Part shown: piece after piece, positions 5,843 through 11,991 of the stretch | How positions within the stretch are numbered: the stretch's first letter is position 1 | Layout: every line of letters begins with the position of its first letter | Assembly: GCA_019322535.1 (NCBI GenBank) | Contig: JAHWIM010000044.1 | Coordinates: forward strand, 1 to 11,991 | DNA: 11,991 bases | Reading direction: 5' to 3' | DNA from: Candidatus Woesearchaeota archaeon | GTDB taxonomy: Archaea; Nanobdellota; Nanobdellia; Woesearchaeales; WJKL01 | Made by a program: the position numbers and the translations under genes | Notes under the pieces: generated by a model | What the model was told of the DNA's origin: nothing | Databases searched by the model: none | The model's input: the letters and a program-made list of their open reading frames with translations, nothing else

Positions 5843-5852
5843 TTTATATATA
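5843..5852 (+). promoter_or_regulatory. TATA box that decides the start at 5890
   Basis: TTTATATATA is centred 42-43 bases before ATG 5890, so transcription should begin near 5872 and leave a leader of about 18 bases. An N-terminal extension from 5701 would need a promoter further upstream, and none as good is seen. Confidence 0.5.
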
Positions 5853-5889
5853 CCTTATTTTTCTGCCTCTAACTTTAAAGAGAATAAAA

Positions 5890-6510
5890 ATGTTTGAAGA
5901 TAGAACTGTTAAGGAAACACCATATGGAAGATTAGTAGAAGGTATTGATGCATTGCTAATCACACCAGAAGGAGAAAAGATTTTAGATACTTTTGGAGAG
6001 ATGACAGATTTTTATGCATGGGTTAAAGGTCTGCCTGATCAACTTCCAGAAGGAAGGAATGTAGGAATGATTGGAAAAGATGATCATGGTTTGAAAGGTG
6101 TTCCTGATCTAAGATTTAAGATAGCAAGCCAGTCTTATTTAATGCAGAAAACCAAATATGGGTTATTAATAGAGATACCAACTCTTGCAGAAATCCAGGC
6201 ATACATGGCTAAAAAAGGAAATGAAGGAAAACATTATGAGTTTGTTCCTCAGGCATTGTATTTTGGTGCAGGAGACTTTATACTGACTGAATGGATAAGA
6301 GGATCTGACTGGAATAACTTAAGCCATAGCCTGATTCCTAAACTGCATGATGCAATGCAGGAATTAAGAAGAGATCTGATAAAAACAGATTTGGATTTAA
6401 ACATGTCTGGTGTTAATTTTCTTTATGTTGGAAAAAACAGGAAAACAAAAAAAGCAAGATTTGCTGTGATAGATCAGTTAGATGTTAATTTGGCTGAGAG
6501 ATTGAAATAA
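5890..6510 (+). CDS. Uncharacterised protein, possibly a degenerate kinase-like fold
   Basis: This 206-residue protein starts at ATG 5890, which is preferred over the in-frame ATG at 5701 because of the promoter position and the odd composition upstream. It is not firmly recognised. The second half has the order of elements seen in aminoglycoside-phosphotransferase or RIO-type kinases. These are a strand with Lys (LRFKIAS, 74-80), a helix with Glu101, a hinge-like FILTEWIRGSDW (130-141), an Asp/Asn-containing loop before GVNFLYV (174-180), and a short strand with an acidic residue, FAVIDQ (191-196). The spacing from loop Asp to Asn is too long for a standard HxDxxxxN catalytic loop, and no Gly-rich loop is clear. 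If related, it is a pseudokinase. No membrane segment is present, and it appears to be transcribed alone. Confidence 0.6.
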   Translation: MFEDRTVKETPYGRLVEGIDALLITPEGEKILDTFGEMTDFYAWVKGLPDQLPEGRNVGMIGKDDHGLKGVPDLRFKIASQSYLMQKTKYGLLIEIPTLAEIQAYMAKKGNEGKHYEFVPQALYFGAGDFILTEWIRGSDWNNLSHSLIPKLHDAMQELRRDLIKTDLDLNMSGVNFLYVGKNRKTKKARFAVIDQLDVNLAERLK

Positions 6511-6530
6511 TTATTCTTGAGTAACTAAAA

Positions 6531-6540
6531 TTTTATAAAT
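6531..6540 (+). promoter_or_regulatory. TATA box of the 6563-9314 operon
   Basis: TTTTATAAAT lies about 27 bases before ATG 6563, implying a leaderless transcript. It is the only good promoter before the next two genes, which follow with a 23-base gap and a 4-base overlap. Confidence 0.5.
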
Positions 6541-6562
6541 AATCTTTAAATTTTTTATTATA

Positions 6563-7267
6563 ATGTCATTATTAGCTGTTTTTGACAGGGATTTTGATGT
6601 AAATTCTGCAGAGGAATTAGCAAATAAGTTACCTGATTGGATTTTGGAAAATGAAGATTCTTTGAAGAGAATAGTTGAAGAATTCTATGGTTATGATAAA
6701 GATTATTTTGTTGTTAGGAGAAGCCAGACAGGAGATGTTTTGGCAGTTGTTGCAAAGAAAGATGAAATTATAGATGATGTTCCTACTTTAATCTATAAGG
6801 TAAGCAGAGTGCAAGGTTATAGTGGTTATGATTTTGCAAAAGTTGAGTTTTTATTAGGATGGGAAGATTATCAAGATGATTGGGTTGGATTTTTTGAATT
6901 TTTTAGAAACTCTTGTTTTAAAATTCTTGATTTTGTAAACAGACATTTAGGAGACTGTGTTGTTACAGATCCTATGACTACTGGAATTGATTTTAGACAT
7001 GTAAGGGATTTTAATCCAATTTTGCCTGAAGCTGATTACATTCATATGAGGCCAGATGTTATTCAATATATGAAAGCTTGCGCTAATAATGGTGAAATGC
7101 CTGAAGCTCCACAGTTTACAGGTTTAGGAGGACGCAAACTAAAGCTGCCAGATGTAATCAGAGAAGTTGAGCAAAAAACAGAATTAGGAAAAGATTTCTA
7201 TTTAGTATGGGAAAGTTTGTATGAACAAAAAATAGCTTCTGGACGCAAAGTTCCAAAAGAGTTTTAA
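6563..7267 (+). CDS. Uncharacterised acidic protein
   Basis: This 234-residue protein has no family recognised by eye. It is acidic and rich in aromatic residues, with clusters such as DYQDDWVGFFEFFR in the middle, and has an alternating helix/strand character. No membrane span, signal peptide or Cys metal site is present. The segment DKDYFVVRRSQTGDVLAVVAK could be a two-strand hairpin, and a Gly-rich basic turn (GLGGRKLKLP) sits before the final helices. It is first in a probable three-gene operon with an rRNA pseudouridine synthase and a radical SAM protein, which gives weak grounds for a link to RNA modification. Its TATA spacing supports the chosen ATG. Confidence 0.7.
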   Translation: MSLLAVFDRDFDVNSAEELANKLPDWILENEDSLKRIVEEFYGYDKDYFVVRRSQTGDVLAVVAKKDEIIDDVPTLIYKVSRVQGYSGYDFAKVEFLLGWEDYQDDWVGFFEFFRNSCFKILDFVNRHLGDCVVTDPMTTGIDFRHVRDFNPILPEADYIHMRPDVIQYMKACANNGEMPEAPQFTGLGGRKLKLPDVIREVEQKTELGKDFYLVWESLYEQKIASGRKVPKEF

Positions 7268-7290
7268 ACTACTGTTTTTTCTTTGTGCTT

Positions 7291-7971
7291 ATGCATCGTG
7301 TTCAGAAATTATTGAGCAATTATGGATATTGCTCTAGAAGGAAAGCAGAAGAATTAATCAAAGCAGGAAGAGTTAGAGTAAATGATAAAACAATAACTAT
7401 TGGAGACAAGGCTTCTGAACAAGACAAGATTTATGTTGATGATAAATTAGTCAATAAGCAAAAAAAACTTTATCTTATGTTTAACAAACCTTCTGGATGC
7501 GTAACTGCTCTGAAAGATAAGCACAATAAAACAATAATGGATTATATCAAGATGAGAGACAGGGTTTTTCCTATTGGCAGACTAGATTTGCATACTACTG
7601 GGTTGCTTCTTTTAACAAATGACGGAGATTTTGCAAACAAAGTCATGCATCCAAGATATGAGATAAAGAAAACATATCTTGTCAGGATAAACAGGCCTAT
7701 TGATAATTTATCAATAAGAAAAATAGAGCATGGTGTTTTACTAGAAGACGGCAAAACATCTCCTGCAAAAGTCAAAAAGGTTGAAGATACTTTGTTAGAG
7801 ATAACGATCCATGAAGGGAAAAACAGAATTGTCAGAAGAATGATGGAAAAGCTGGGATTTTATATCAAATATCTGGAAAGAATAAGGATTGGCTCTTTAG
7901 AGCTAAGTAATTTAGCCAGAGGAAGATATAAAATATTGGATGAAAAAGATAAAGAGAAGATATTTGCATGA
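7291..7971 (+). CDS. RsuA/RluB/RluE/RluF-family pseudouridine synthase
   Basis: The enzyme converts specific uridines, usually in rRNA, to pseudouridine. It is 226 residues long from ATG 7291. An upstream in-frame GTG at 7285 is possible, but MHRVQKLL is the typical family start. An S4 RNA-binding domain covers about residues 3-48 (RRKAEELIKAGRVRVN). The catalytic domain begins at MFNKPSG and contains the active-site Asp99 in GRLDLHTTGLLLLTNDG. The family signature EGKNRIVRRMMEKLG is near residue 175. This family is mainly bacterial, so the gene was probably acquired by transfer, though base composition matches its neighbours. It overlaps the next gene by four bases (ATGA) and is translationally coupled to it. 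The modified base cannot be told from sequence. Confidence 0.9.
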   Translation: MHRVQKLLSNYGYCSRRKAEELIKAGRVRVNDKTITIGDKASEQDKIYVDDKLVNKQKKLYLMFNKPSGCVTALKDKHNKTIMDYIKMRDRVFPIGRLDLHTTGLLLLTNDGDFANKVMHPRYEIKKTYLVRINRPIDNLSIRKIEHGVLLEDGKTSPAKVKKVEDTLLEITIHEGKNRIVRRMMEKLGFYIKYLERIRIGSLELSNLARGRYKILDEKDKEKIFA

Positions 7972-9314
7972 CAAAAAAAATATTATTAGTTTATCTGCCG
8001 TTCTGCACTCCTGCAAGCCCTCCTTATTCTATAACATATCTTTATTCTTTCTTAAAAAATAATTCTGATTGTGATGTAGATGTGTTGGATCTTAATCTTG
8101 AATTTCATAAATTAAAGTTTTTAGATTATCAAAAATATTATAATGATACTGCTAACTGGGAAGATTATGACAAGACAACAAGCGATTATACTAGATTGAC
8201 AACAGTAACTTACTCTAAAAACAATAAGAAAGTTGTAAAAGGAGAAAAGCCAGAATTCTTTGAAGAACTATTACAGAAGATAAAAGACAAAAAACCTGAC
8301 ATAGTTGCATTCAGCATTGTCTATTCAAGCCAGGCATTTTATGCTTATTCCCTGATGAAAGAATTAGAACCTGCCTGTGTTATTGGCGGGCCTGCTGTAA
8401 ATGAAAAATTAATGACTGTTGCTGATGAATCTCTGAAAAATGAAATTGAATTGCTTTCGTATATCAACAAAAAAGAAGTTGATCATGATAAATTGAATTT
8501 TGATTTTGCTCTTGATTTTTCAATCTATGATTTAAATGAATATTTTACTCCAAAACCAGTGATTCCAATTAAAACATCATCTACCTGTTATTATAAAGGA
8601 TGCAGTTTTTGCACTCATTTCAGCAAATCAAAATATTTTGAATTTGATCTGGATATTATCAAAAAAACTATAGTTAATTCCAAGCAAAAACATTTCTTTT
8701 TAATTGATGATATGATTTCTACTCCTAGGTTATTGAAGATTGCAGAGGTTTTGAAGCCATTAAATGTTAAATACACCTGCCAGCTAAGGCCTACAAAGGA
8801 TTTGGATTATGAAACATTAAAGAAATTAAGAGAATCTGGCTTGACAATGATAATGTGGGGTGTTGAATCTGGAAATGACAGAGTTTTGAAGTTGATCAAT
8901 AAAGGAACTAACTCAAAAGATATATCAAAAGTTATTTCTGACTCACACAATGCTGGAATAAAAAATATTGTTTACATGATTTTTGGATTTCCAACTGAAA
9001 CAAAAGAGGAATTTTTGGAAACAATTGATTTTCTTAATAGAAATAAGAAAAATATTGATCTGGTTTCTGTTTCTATCTTTGGACTTCATAAAGGGACTGC
9101 AATCTATAACAATCCTTCTAATTTTGGGATAACAAAGATAACTGAAGAGCAAAGAACTGTATTAGAGCCAAAGATAAGATATGAAGTTAAGACTGGATTA
9201 ACACAAAAGCAGGCAAACCAATTAAGAAGCAATTACAAGAAAACAATAGAAAAGATAAACAAATATCCAAAAACAATGAATTATTTCAGAGAACACATGT
9301 TTTGCTTGATTTAA
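7968..9314 (+). CDS. Radical SAM protein with N-terminal B12-binding-like domain
   Basis: This 448-residue protein has the layout of the B12-dependent radical SAM class. An N-terminal Rossmann-like region (about 1-170) contains ILLVYLP, SPPYSITYLYSFL, PDIVAFSIVYSS and ACVIGGPA. The expected DxHxxG cobalt-ligand motif is absent, so any cobalamin would bind base-off or not at all. The radical SAM domain holds the cluster ligands Cys207, Cys212 and Cys215 (CYYKGCSFC). This is CX4CX2C rather than the usual CX3CX2C. Later motifs include MWGVESGNDRVLKLINKG and MIFGFPTETKEEF. The substrate is unknown. The 4-base overlap with the pseudouridine synthase gene suggests coupled synthesis, so RNA or ribosome modification is one option. 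The gene ends overlap the convergent gene by four bases. Confidence 0.85.
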   Translation: MTKKILLVYLPFCTPASPPYSITYLYSFLKNNSDCDVDVLDLNLEFHKLKFLDYQKYYNDTANWEDYDKTTSDYTRLTTVTYSKNNKKVVKGEKPEFFEELLQKIKDKKPDIVAFSIVYSSQAFYAYSLMKELEPACVIGGPAVNEKLMTVADESLKNEIELLSYINKKEVDHDKLNFDFALDFSIYDLNEYFTPKPVIPIKTSSTCYYKGCSFCTHFSKSKYFEFDLDIIKKTIVNSKQKHFFLIDDMISTPRLLKIAEVLKPLNVKYTCQLRPTKDLDYETLKKLRESGLTMIMWGVESGNDRVLKLINKGTNSKDISKVISDSHNAGIKNIVYMIFGFPTETKEEFLETIDFLNRNKKNIDLVSVSIFGLHKGTAIYNNPSNFGITKITEEQRTVLEPKIRYEVKTGLTQKQANQLRSNYKKTIEKINKYPKTMNYFREHMFCLI

Positions 9315-10042
9315 TATATAATTTTAGTAATGCCTTGTTCTGCTGGAGTCTCTGTTTTGTCTTCTTTAGGAACAACTAAGAAGTTTGCTTTGTCTATTCT
9401 TTTGCTGCATGCAGAAAAACCTGGATTCTTTCCCATCTTTAGTCCATTAAGTCTGAAAGCTCTTACAATTGGAGCTCCTTGAGGCTGAGAAAGAACATAT
9501 TCTGGATTTAGTATTTGCACTCTGCCAGGAAGAGGATTAGCTTCTACTATAGCTTTCATATTTGCTGCTAATTCATCTTTGTCTCCATAAACCCAGTGCA
9601 GCATTCTAATCTGAGCTTGTTTTAATCCATCATAATCTAATTCAGAAAGTTTACTGGGATTAAATTCAAAATAACTTATTTCACCATCTCCTTTAAGATC
9701 AAGTGAATCTAATGAAAACATTGCAGCATTGTCATTTTTTGTAATAATTTGTGTAAGTGATCTTTCATTCAGTCCAGGACGGAATTCTCCTTTTTTAAGG
9801 TAAGTTGTTGCTGTTTTTGCTCCTCTATATATAGGATTGTTGTCTTTATCTCTTGATAAAGTTAAGCTTGCGCTGCCTCCTCTAGAAAAATAAAAAACAC
9901 CATCTAATGTTATGATAGGATATATGACAAATCTGCCTTGTCTTCTCTCAGCATTTACTTCACGAGCATATCCCCAGACTTTTTTATCACTAGGAATATC
10001 TGCTAATCCTACTTGAGTTACTAATTCAATATTTTCTTGCAT
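9311..10042 (-). CDS. Uncharacterised protein with one EF-hand-like loop
   Basis: This 243-residue protein uses ATG 10042. The longer frame would start at TTG 10054, but the TATA box about 28 bases upstream favours the ATG. The family is not recognised. The first half is rich in strands (GRFVIYPIITLDGVFYFSRG). Residues 115-126, DLKGDGEISYFE, fit a Ca-binding EF-hand loop at positions 1, 5, 6, 8, 9 and 12, with Lys instead of an acidic residue at position 3. The C-terminal half ends in a Lys/Glu/Thr tail. There is no signal peptide or membrane helix, so it is probably cytoplasmic. A single weak loop may be structural rather than a calcium sensor. It converges with the radical SAM gene. Confidence 0.7.
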   Translation of the reverse strand: MQENIELVTQVGLADIPSDKKVWGYAREVNAERRQGRFVIYPIITLDGVFYFSRGGSASLTLSRDKDNNPIYRGAKTATTYLKKGEFRPGLNERSLTQIITKNDNAAMFSLDSLDLKGDGEISYFEFNPSKLSELDYDGLKQAQIRMLHWVYGDKDELAANMKAIVEANPLPGRVQILNPEYVLSQPQGAPIVRAFRLNGLKMGKNPGFSACSKRIDKANFLVVPKEDKTETPAEQGITKIIY

Positions 10043-10064
10043 TTTACTTTGCAAAAAATAAGAT

Positions 10065-10074
10065 GTTTATAAAG
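10065..10074 (-). promoter_or_regulatory. TATA box of the EF-hand-like gene
   Basis: On the minus strand CTTTATAAAC (10074-10065) lies about 28 bases before ATG 10042, implying a leaderless mRNA. It faces away from the promoter at 10098-10120. Confidence 0.45.
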
Positions 10075-10097
10075 GTTGGGTTATATTATTTTTTTCA

Positions 10098-10120
10098 CGA
10101 ATCTTTAAATAAAACTTAAA
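10098..10120 (+). promoter_or_regulatory. Promoter repeat, copy 1
   Basis: This 23-base segment contains the TATA-like TTTAAATA (10104-10111), about 28 bases before ATG 10136. Exactly the same 23 bases occur at 10549-10571 before the next gene. Identity extends through the BRE side, the TATA side and the downstream AACTTAAA, so the two genes probably share transcriptional control. Confidence 0.6.
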
Positions 10121-10135
10121 TTCTTCTGTTGCACT

Positions 10136-10489
10136 ATGAAGTCAGCAGAAAGAAGTCTTAAAGTAATGGAAAGAGGCATTCCTCTAATCCATGGTAAACT
10201 GAGAGGAACTATAGAAGACAACCTTCTAACTACAAATGTTAATTATGCATATACAAAAAAAGGAATTGTGTTAGAGATATGTACTGATGACAAATTTGAT
10301 CTAGGAAAAAATTATCATTATCACACATTTATTGTTGTGACTCCTTTACCTCTTCTTTCTAAAAGTGTATGTGAAATAGTTGATTACCATGCTCCTGAAG
10401 GATTATCATTTGAAGCAAGAGAAAACTTAGAAGATGCAGTAAGATTATGGAATGATAAGTATGGATTTTCTCATGTTGCAGTTAGATAA
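10136..10489 (+). CDS. Uncharacterised small protein
   Basis: This 117-residue protein has no recognised domain. It begins with a basic helix (MKSAERSLKVMERG) and is then rich in strands: NVNYAYTKKGIVLEICTD, then YHYHTFIVVTPLP, a His/Tyr-rich stretch around residues 61-65. A final helix (FEARENLEDAVRLWNDKYG) closes the chain. The pattern is of a compact alpha/beta domain. There is no signal peptide or membrane span. It is driven by a promoter nearly identical to that of the inositol-monophosphatase-family gene downstream, so co-regulation is likely even though each has its own transcript. The TATA spacing supports a leaderless ATG 10136. Confidence 0.65.
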   Translation: MKSAERSLKVMERGIPLIHGKLRGTIEDNLLTTNVNYAYTKKGIVLEICTDDKFDLGKNYHYHTFIVVTPLPLLSKSVCEIVDYHAPEGLSFEARENLEDAVRLWNDKYGFSHVAVR

Positions 10490-10502
10490 TTTCGCGAACT
10501 TA

Positions 10503-10546
10503 CAAAAATCAGAGATTTTTGAAATTCTTAAATCACTTCGTGATTT
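10503..10546 (+). terminator. Two tandem hairpins between adjacent genes
   Basis: CAAAAATC (10503-10510) and GATTTTTG (10514-10521) form a perfect 8-base stem with an AGA loop. Nine bases later AAATCAC and GTGATTT form a perfect 7-base stem with a TTC loop (10530-10546). Both lie after the stop of the small protein gene and before the next TATA box, as expected for a terminator region. They could also be protein-binding palindromes, since neither is followed by a long T-run. Confidence 0.4.
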
Positions 10547-10548
10547 TG

Positions 10549-10571
10549 CGAATCTTTAAATAAAACTTAAA
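10549..10571 (+). promoter_or_regulatory. Promoter repeat, copy 2
   Basis: This is the exact copy of 10098-10120. TTTAAATA is at 10555-10562, about 26 bases before ATG 10585, so the transcript should be leaderless. Confidence 0.6.
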
Positions 10572-10584
10572 ATAAAGATATGCT

Positions 10585-11583
10585 ATGGTACCACTTATTA
10601 AAGTAGTGGATGGTGAAGCAACATCTGAAGCATTGATGAATATAGCTAATCATATTGCTTTCTATACATCTGAAGAAGTAAAGAAAAGAGCAAGAGAAGG
10701 CACTCTTGGCAAAGCTCTGGGCAGGAAAGGAGAAACAGGAGACAGGATGAAAAGCGGTGATGAAATAGCTGATGAGGTTATTGCAGATATTCTCCCTGGT
10801 TATTTAGAACAAGGAATTGGACCTGCATTTGTTTATAGCGAAGAAAAAGGAGTTTATGTTCTAGGAGAAGGTGGTAGAGGATTTTTTGTCATAGTAGATC
10901 CTTTAGATGGCTCTAACAATCTGAGAAAAGGAGTTCTTTATCCTTTTATTTCAATAAGTGTAGCATTAGGAAATATGTCAGATGTTCATGGAAATGATAC
11001 TTTTAGTGCAATAAGAGTAGGAGTTGTTAGAGATATATTTAATCACAGAACATATAGTGCAACAAGAGATACTGGTTTTGCTTATGTTGATGATGCTTTA
11101 GAACCTGATTTTAGAGAATTAAGAACATATGATGAAGATCCTTCAAGAATAAGAGTAGAAACTGCAACTGAATTAGAAGAAGCAGTTCTTGGAGTAGATT
11201 TAGACAAAGATAAAGATGAAAATCCAGAAGAGATGAAAGAAAGACTTGATAAACTTTCTGAGCTGATGAAAGATAAATTATGCCAAAGAAGATTAGGCTC
11301 AAGCATATTAGATTTCTGCAAAGTAGCTGCTGGTGAATATGATGCATTTATTTCAATTGGAGGAAGAATGAAACTCCATGATTTAGCTGCAGCAAAATTA
11401 ATAGTAGAAGAAGCTGGCGGTATTTTTGATGTTTCTGGAGGTTATCCTGGAAATTTAGTTGAACACATTTTTAAAAATGATCCAGCAGATGCAAACAAAG
11501 CTCTGAAGGAATCTAGATATAAAGTAATTGCAGCTGCAAATCCTGTTATTTATGGAAAGATTAAAGGTTGTGTTGAATTCTAG
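10585..11583 (+). CDS. Inositol monophosphatase/fructose-1,6-bisphosphatase-family sugar phosphatase
   Basis: This Mg-dependent phosphatase-family protein has 332 residues, about 60-70 more than a typical archaeal IMPase/FBPase. Metal and active-site motifs are present in order: KSGDEIADE (56-64), Glu86 in YSEEKG, DPLDGSNN at 105-112 (Asp105, Asp108), and Asp266 in LHDLAAAKLIVEEAGG, where His replaces the usual Trp of WDxAA. The extra length is mostly a charged insert around residues 195-235 (for example DLDKDKDENPEEMKERLDKL). Family members hydrolyse inositol phosphate, fructose bisphosphate, or PAP (3'-phosphoadenosine 5'-phosphate), and the substrate here cannot be fixed. In archaea such enzymes serve gluconeogenesis or inositol lipid synthesis. 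The gene has its own promoter and ends 16 bases from the convergent EF-hand gene. Confidence 0.85.
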   Translation: MVPLIKVVDGEATSEALMNIANHIAFYTSEEVKKRAREGTLGKALGRKGETGDRMKSGDEIADEVIADILPGYLEQGIGPAFVYSEEKGVYVLGEGGRGFFVIVDPLDGSNNLRKGVLYPFISISVALGNMSDVHGNDTFSAIRVGVVRDIFNHRTYSATRDTGFAYVDDALEPDFRELRTYDEDPSRIRVETATELEEAVLGVDLDKDKDENPEEMKERLDKLSELMKDKLCQRRLGSSILDFCKVAAGEYDAFISIGGRMKLHDLAAAKLIVEEAGGIFDVSGGYPGNLVEHIFKNDPADANKALKESRYKVIAAANPVIYGKIKGCVEF

Positions 11584-11599
11584 AAAATTTTAATCAGAA

Positions 11600-11991
11600 T
11601 TACCTTGTGCGTTCTGCATAAACTTTTCTTGCATGAGTTATAGTTTCTGGCACTGTAAGGATTCCGTCTCCATTTGCATCTGCAGCTACACATAAATTAT
11701 CCAATACTTCAGGAGATCTAACATAACTGTATTCTCCAAATACAGAATAACCATCTTTTATTCTTGTTACTTCAGCAGTTCCTGCTAACACTCCTGCAAT
11801 ATTTCTTAAAAGTTCAGCATTGCTTTTTGTTGTCTTATAGCCATTTGGAAGAATTGCAATATCATCAAGATCAACTTTTAATTTTTCCATAGCTTGATCA
11901 AGTGTTGCATATGCTTTTACTTCAGCTGGTGGAGCTGCTTCTGGAATTGCTTCTTGTTTAGGTTTATCTTCAGGCTTTTCTCTATTTCCAA
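11600..11991 (-). CDS. EF-hand-containing protein (5' end outside the window)
   Basis: The frame is open on the minus strand from the end of the window to TAA 11602-11600, giving the last 130 residues. An internal ATG at 11890 is not the start, because the frame stays open upstream with similar character. The first 25 visible residues are a Pro/Glu/Lys/Ala-rich linker (REKPEDKPKQEAIPEAAPPA). A small domain with YATLDQAMEKLKVDLDD and a helical core follows. Near the C-terminus the DANGDGILTVPE loop (11680-11645) is a canonical EF-hand, with Asp1, Asn3, Asp5, Gly6, Leu8, Thr9 and Glu12, flanked by helices. It should bind calcium. The linker suggests a multi-domain, possibly surface or secreted protein, but its N-terminus is not seen. 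Its partner and function are unknown. Confidence 0.7.
   Translation of the reverse strand, partial: GNREKPEDKPKQEAIPEAAPPAEVKAYATLDQAMEKLKVDLDDIAILPNGYKTTKSNAELLRNIAGVLAGTAEVTRIKDGYSVFGEYSYVRSPEVLDNLCVAADANGDGILTVPETITHARKVYAERTR

Noticed and set aside
5701..5889. N-terminal extension of the gene at 5890, adding 63 residues
   Set aside because: A strong TATA box lies inside it at 5843-5852. The translation is unusually rich in Trp, Phe and Tyr, and ATG 5890 has a suitable distance from the promoter.
1..11991. tRNA or rRNA genes
   Set aside because: No GC-rich segment with T-arm consensus or rRNA-like sequence was seen on either strand by eye.

Overview
The window looks like part of a compact, AT-rich archaeal genome. 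A small-genome lineage such as the DPANN (Woesearchaeota or Pacearchaeota) fits best, but this is inference. Direct signs of an archaeon are TATA boxes 25-28 bases before start codons, which imply leaderless mRNAs, a type II methionine aminopeptidase, a Ser/His-type signal peptidase and an archaeal-style histidyl-tRNA synthetase. Many single-domain proteins lack obvious homologues, and convergent genes touch or overlap at their ends, as expected of a reduced genome. No tRNA, rRNA, CRISPR array or insertion sequence was found.

Layout. Bases 1-189 hold the tail of an unknown gene, followed by a hairpin. Bases 281-848 hold a Fic/Doc-type toxin overlapping a ribbon-helix-helix (RHH) antitoxin. 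Bases 909-2345 encode a histidyl-tRNA synthetase with an RHH DNA-binding domain fused to its N-terminus. Its promoter carries four ATTAC/GTAAT half-sites lying on the predicted transcription start. Bases 2406-2915 encode an acidic helical protein that converges on methionine aminopeptidase (2909-3802, minus). Methionine aminopeptidase diverges from a prephenate dehydratase/BacA-like protein (3864-4427), which converges on a signal peptidase (4434-4937, minus). A CYTH protein (5062-5625) and an unknown, possibly kinase-like protein (5890-6510) follow. A probable three-gene operon (6563-9314) holds an unknown acidic protein, an RsuA-type pseudouridine synthase and a radical SAM protein. The last part has two proteins with EF-hand-like loops (9311-10042 and 11600-11991, both minus). 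Between them are an unknown small protein and an inositol-monophosphatase-family enzyme driven by nearly identical promoters.

Working together. Several genes serve protein synthesis and maturation: HisRS, methionine aminopeptidase, rRNA pseudouridine synthase and signal peptidase. The most interesting locus is 244-2345. There a toxin-antitoxin pair with an RHH antitoxin lies next to an RHH-HisRS fusion, and each promoter has helically phased repeats at its predicted start site. The simplest reading is that this HisRS represses its own transcription through a captured DNA-binding domain, with a possible internal start making RHH-free enzyme. This is a prediction from sequence only.
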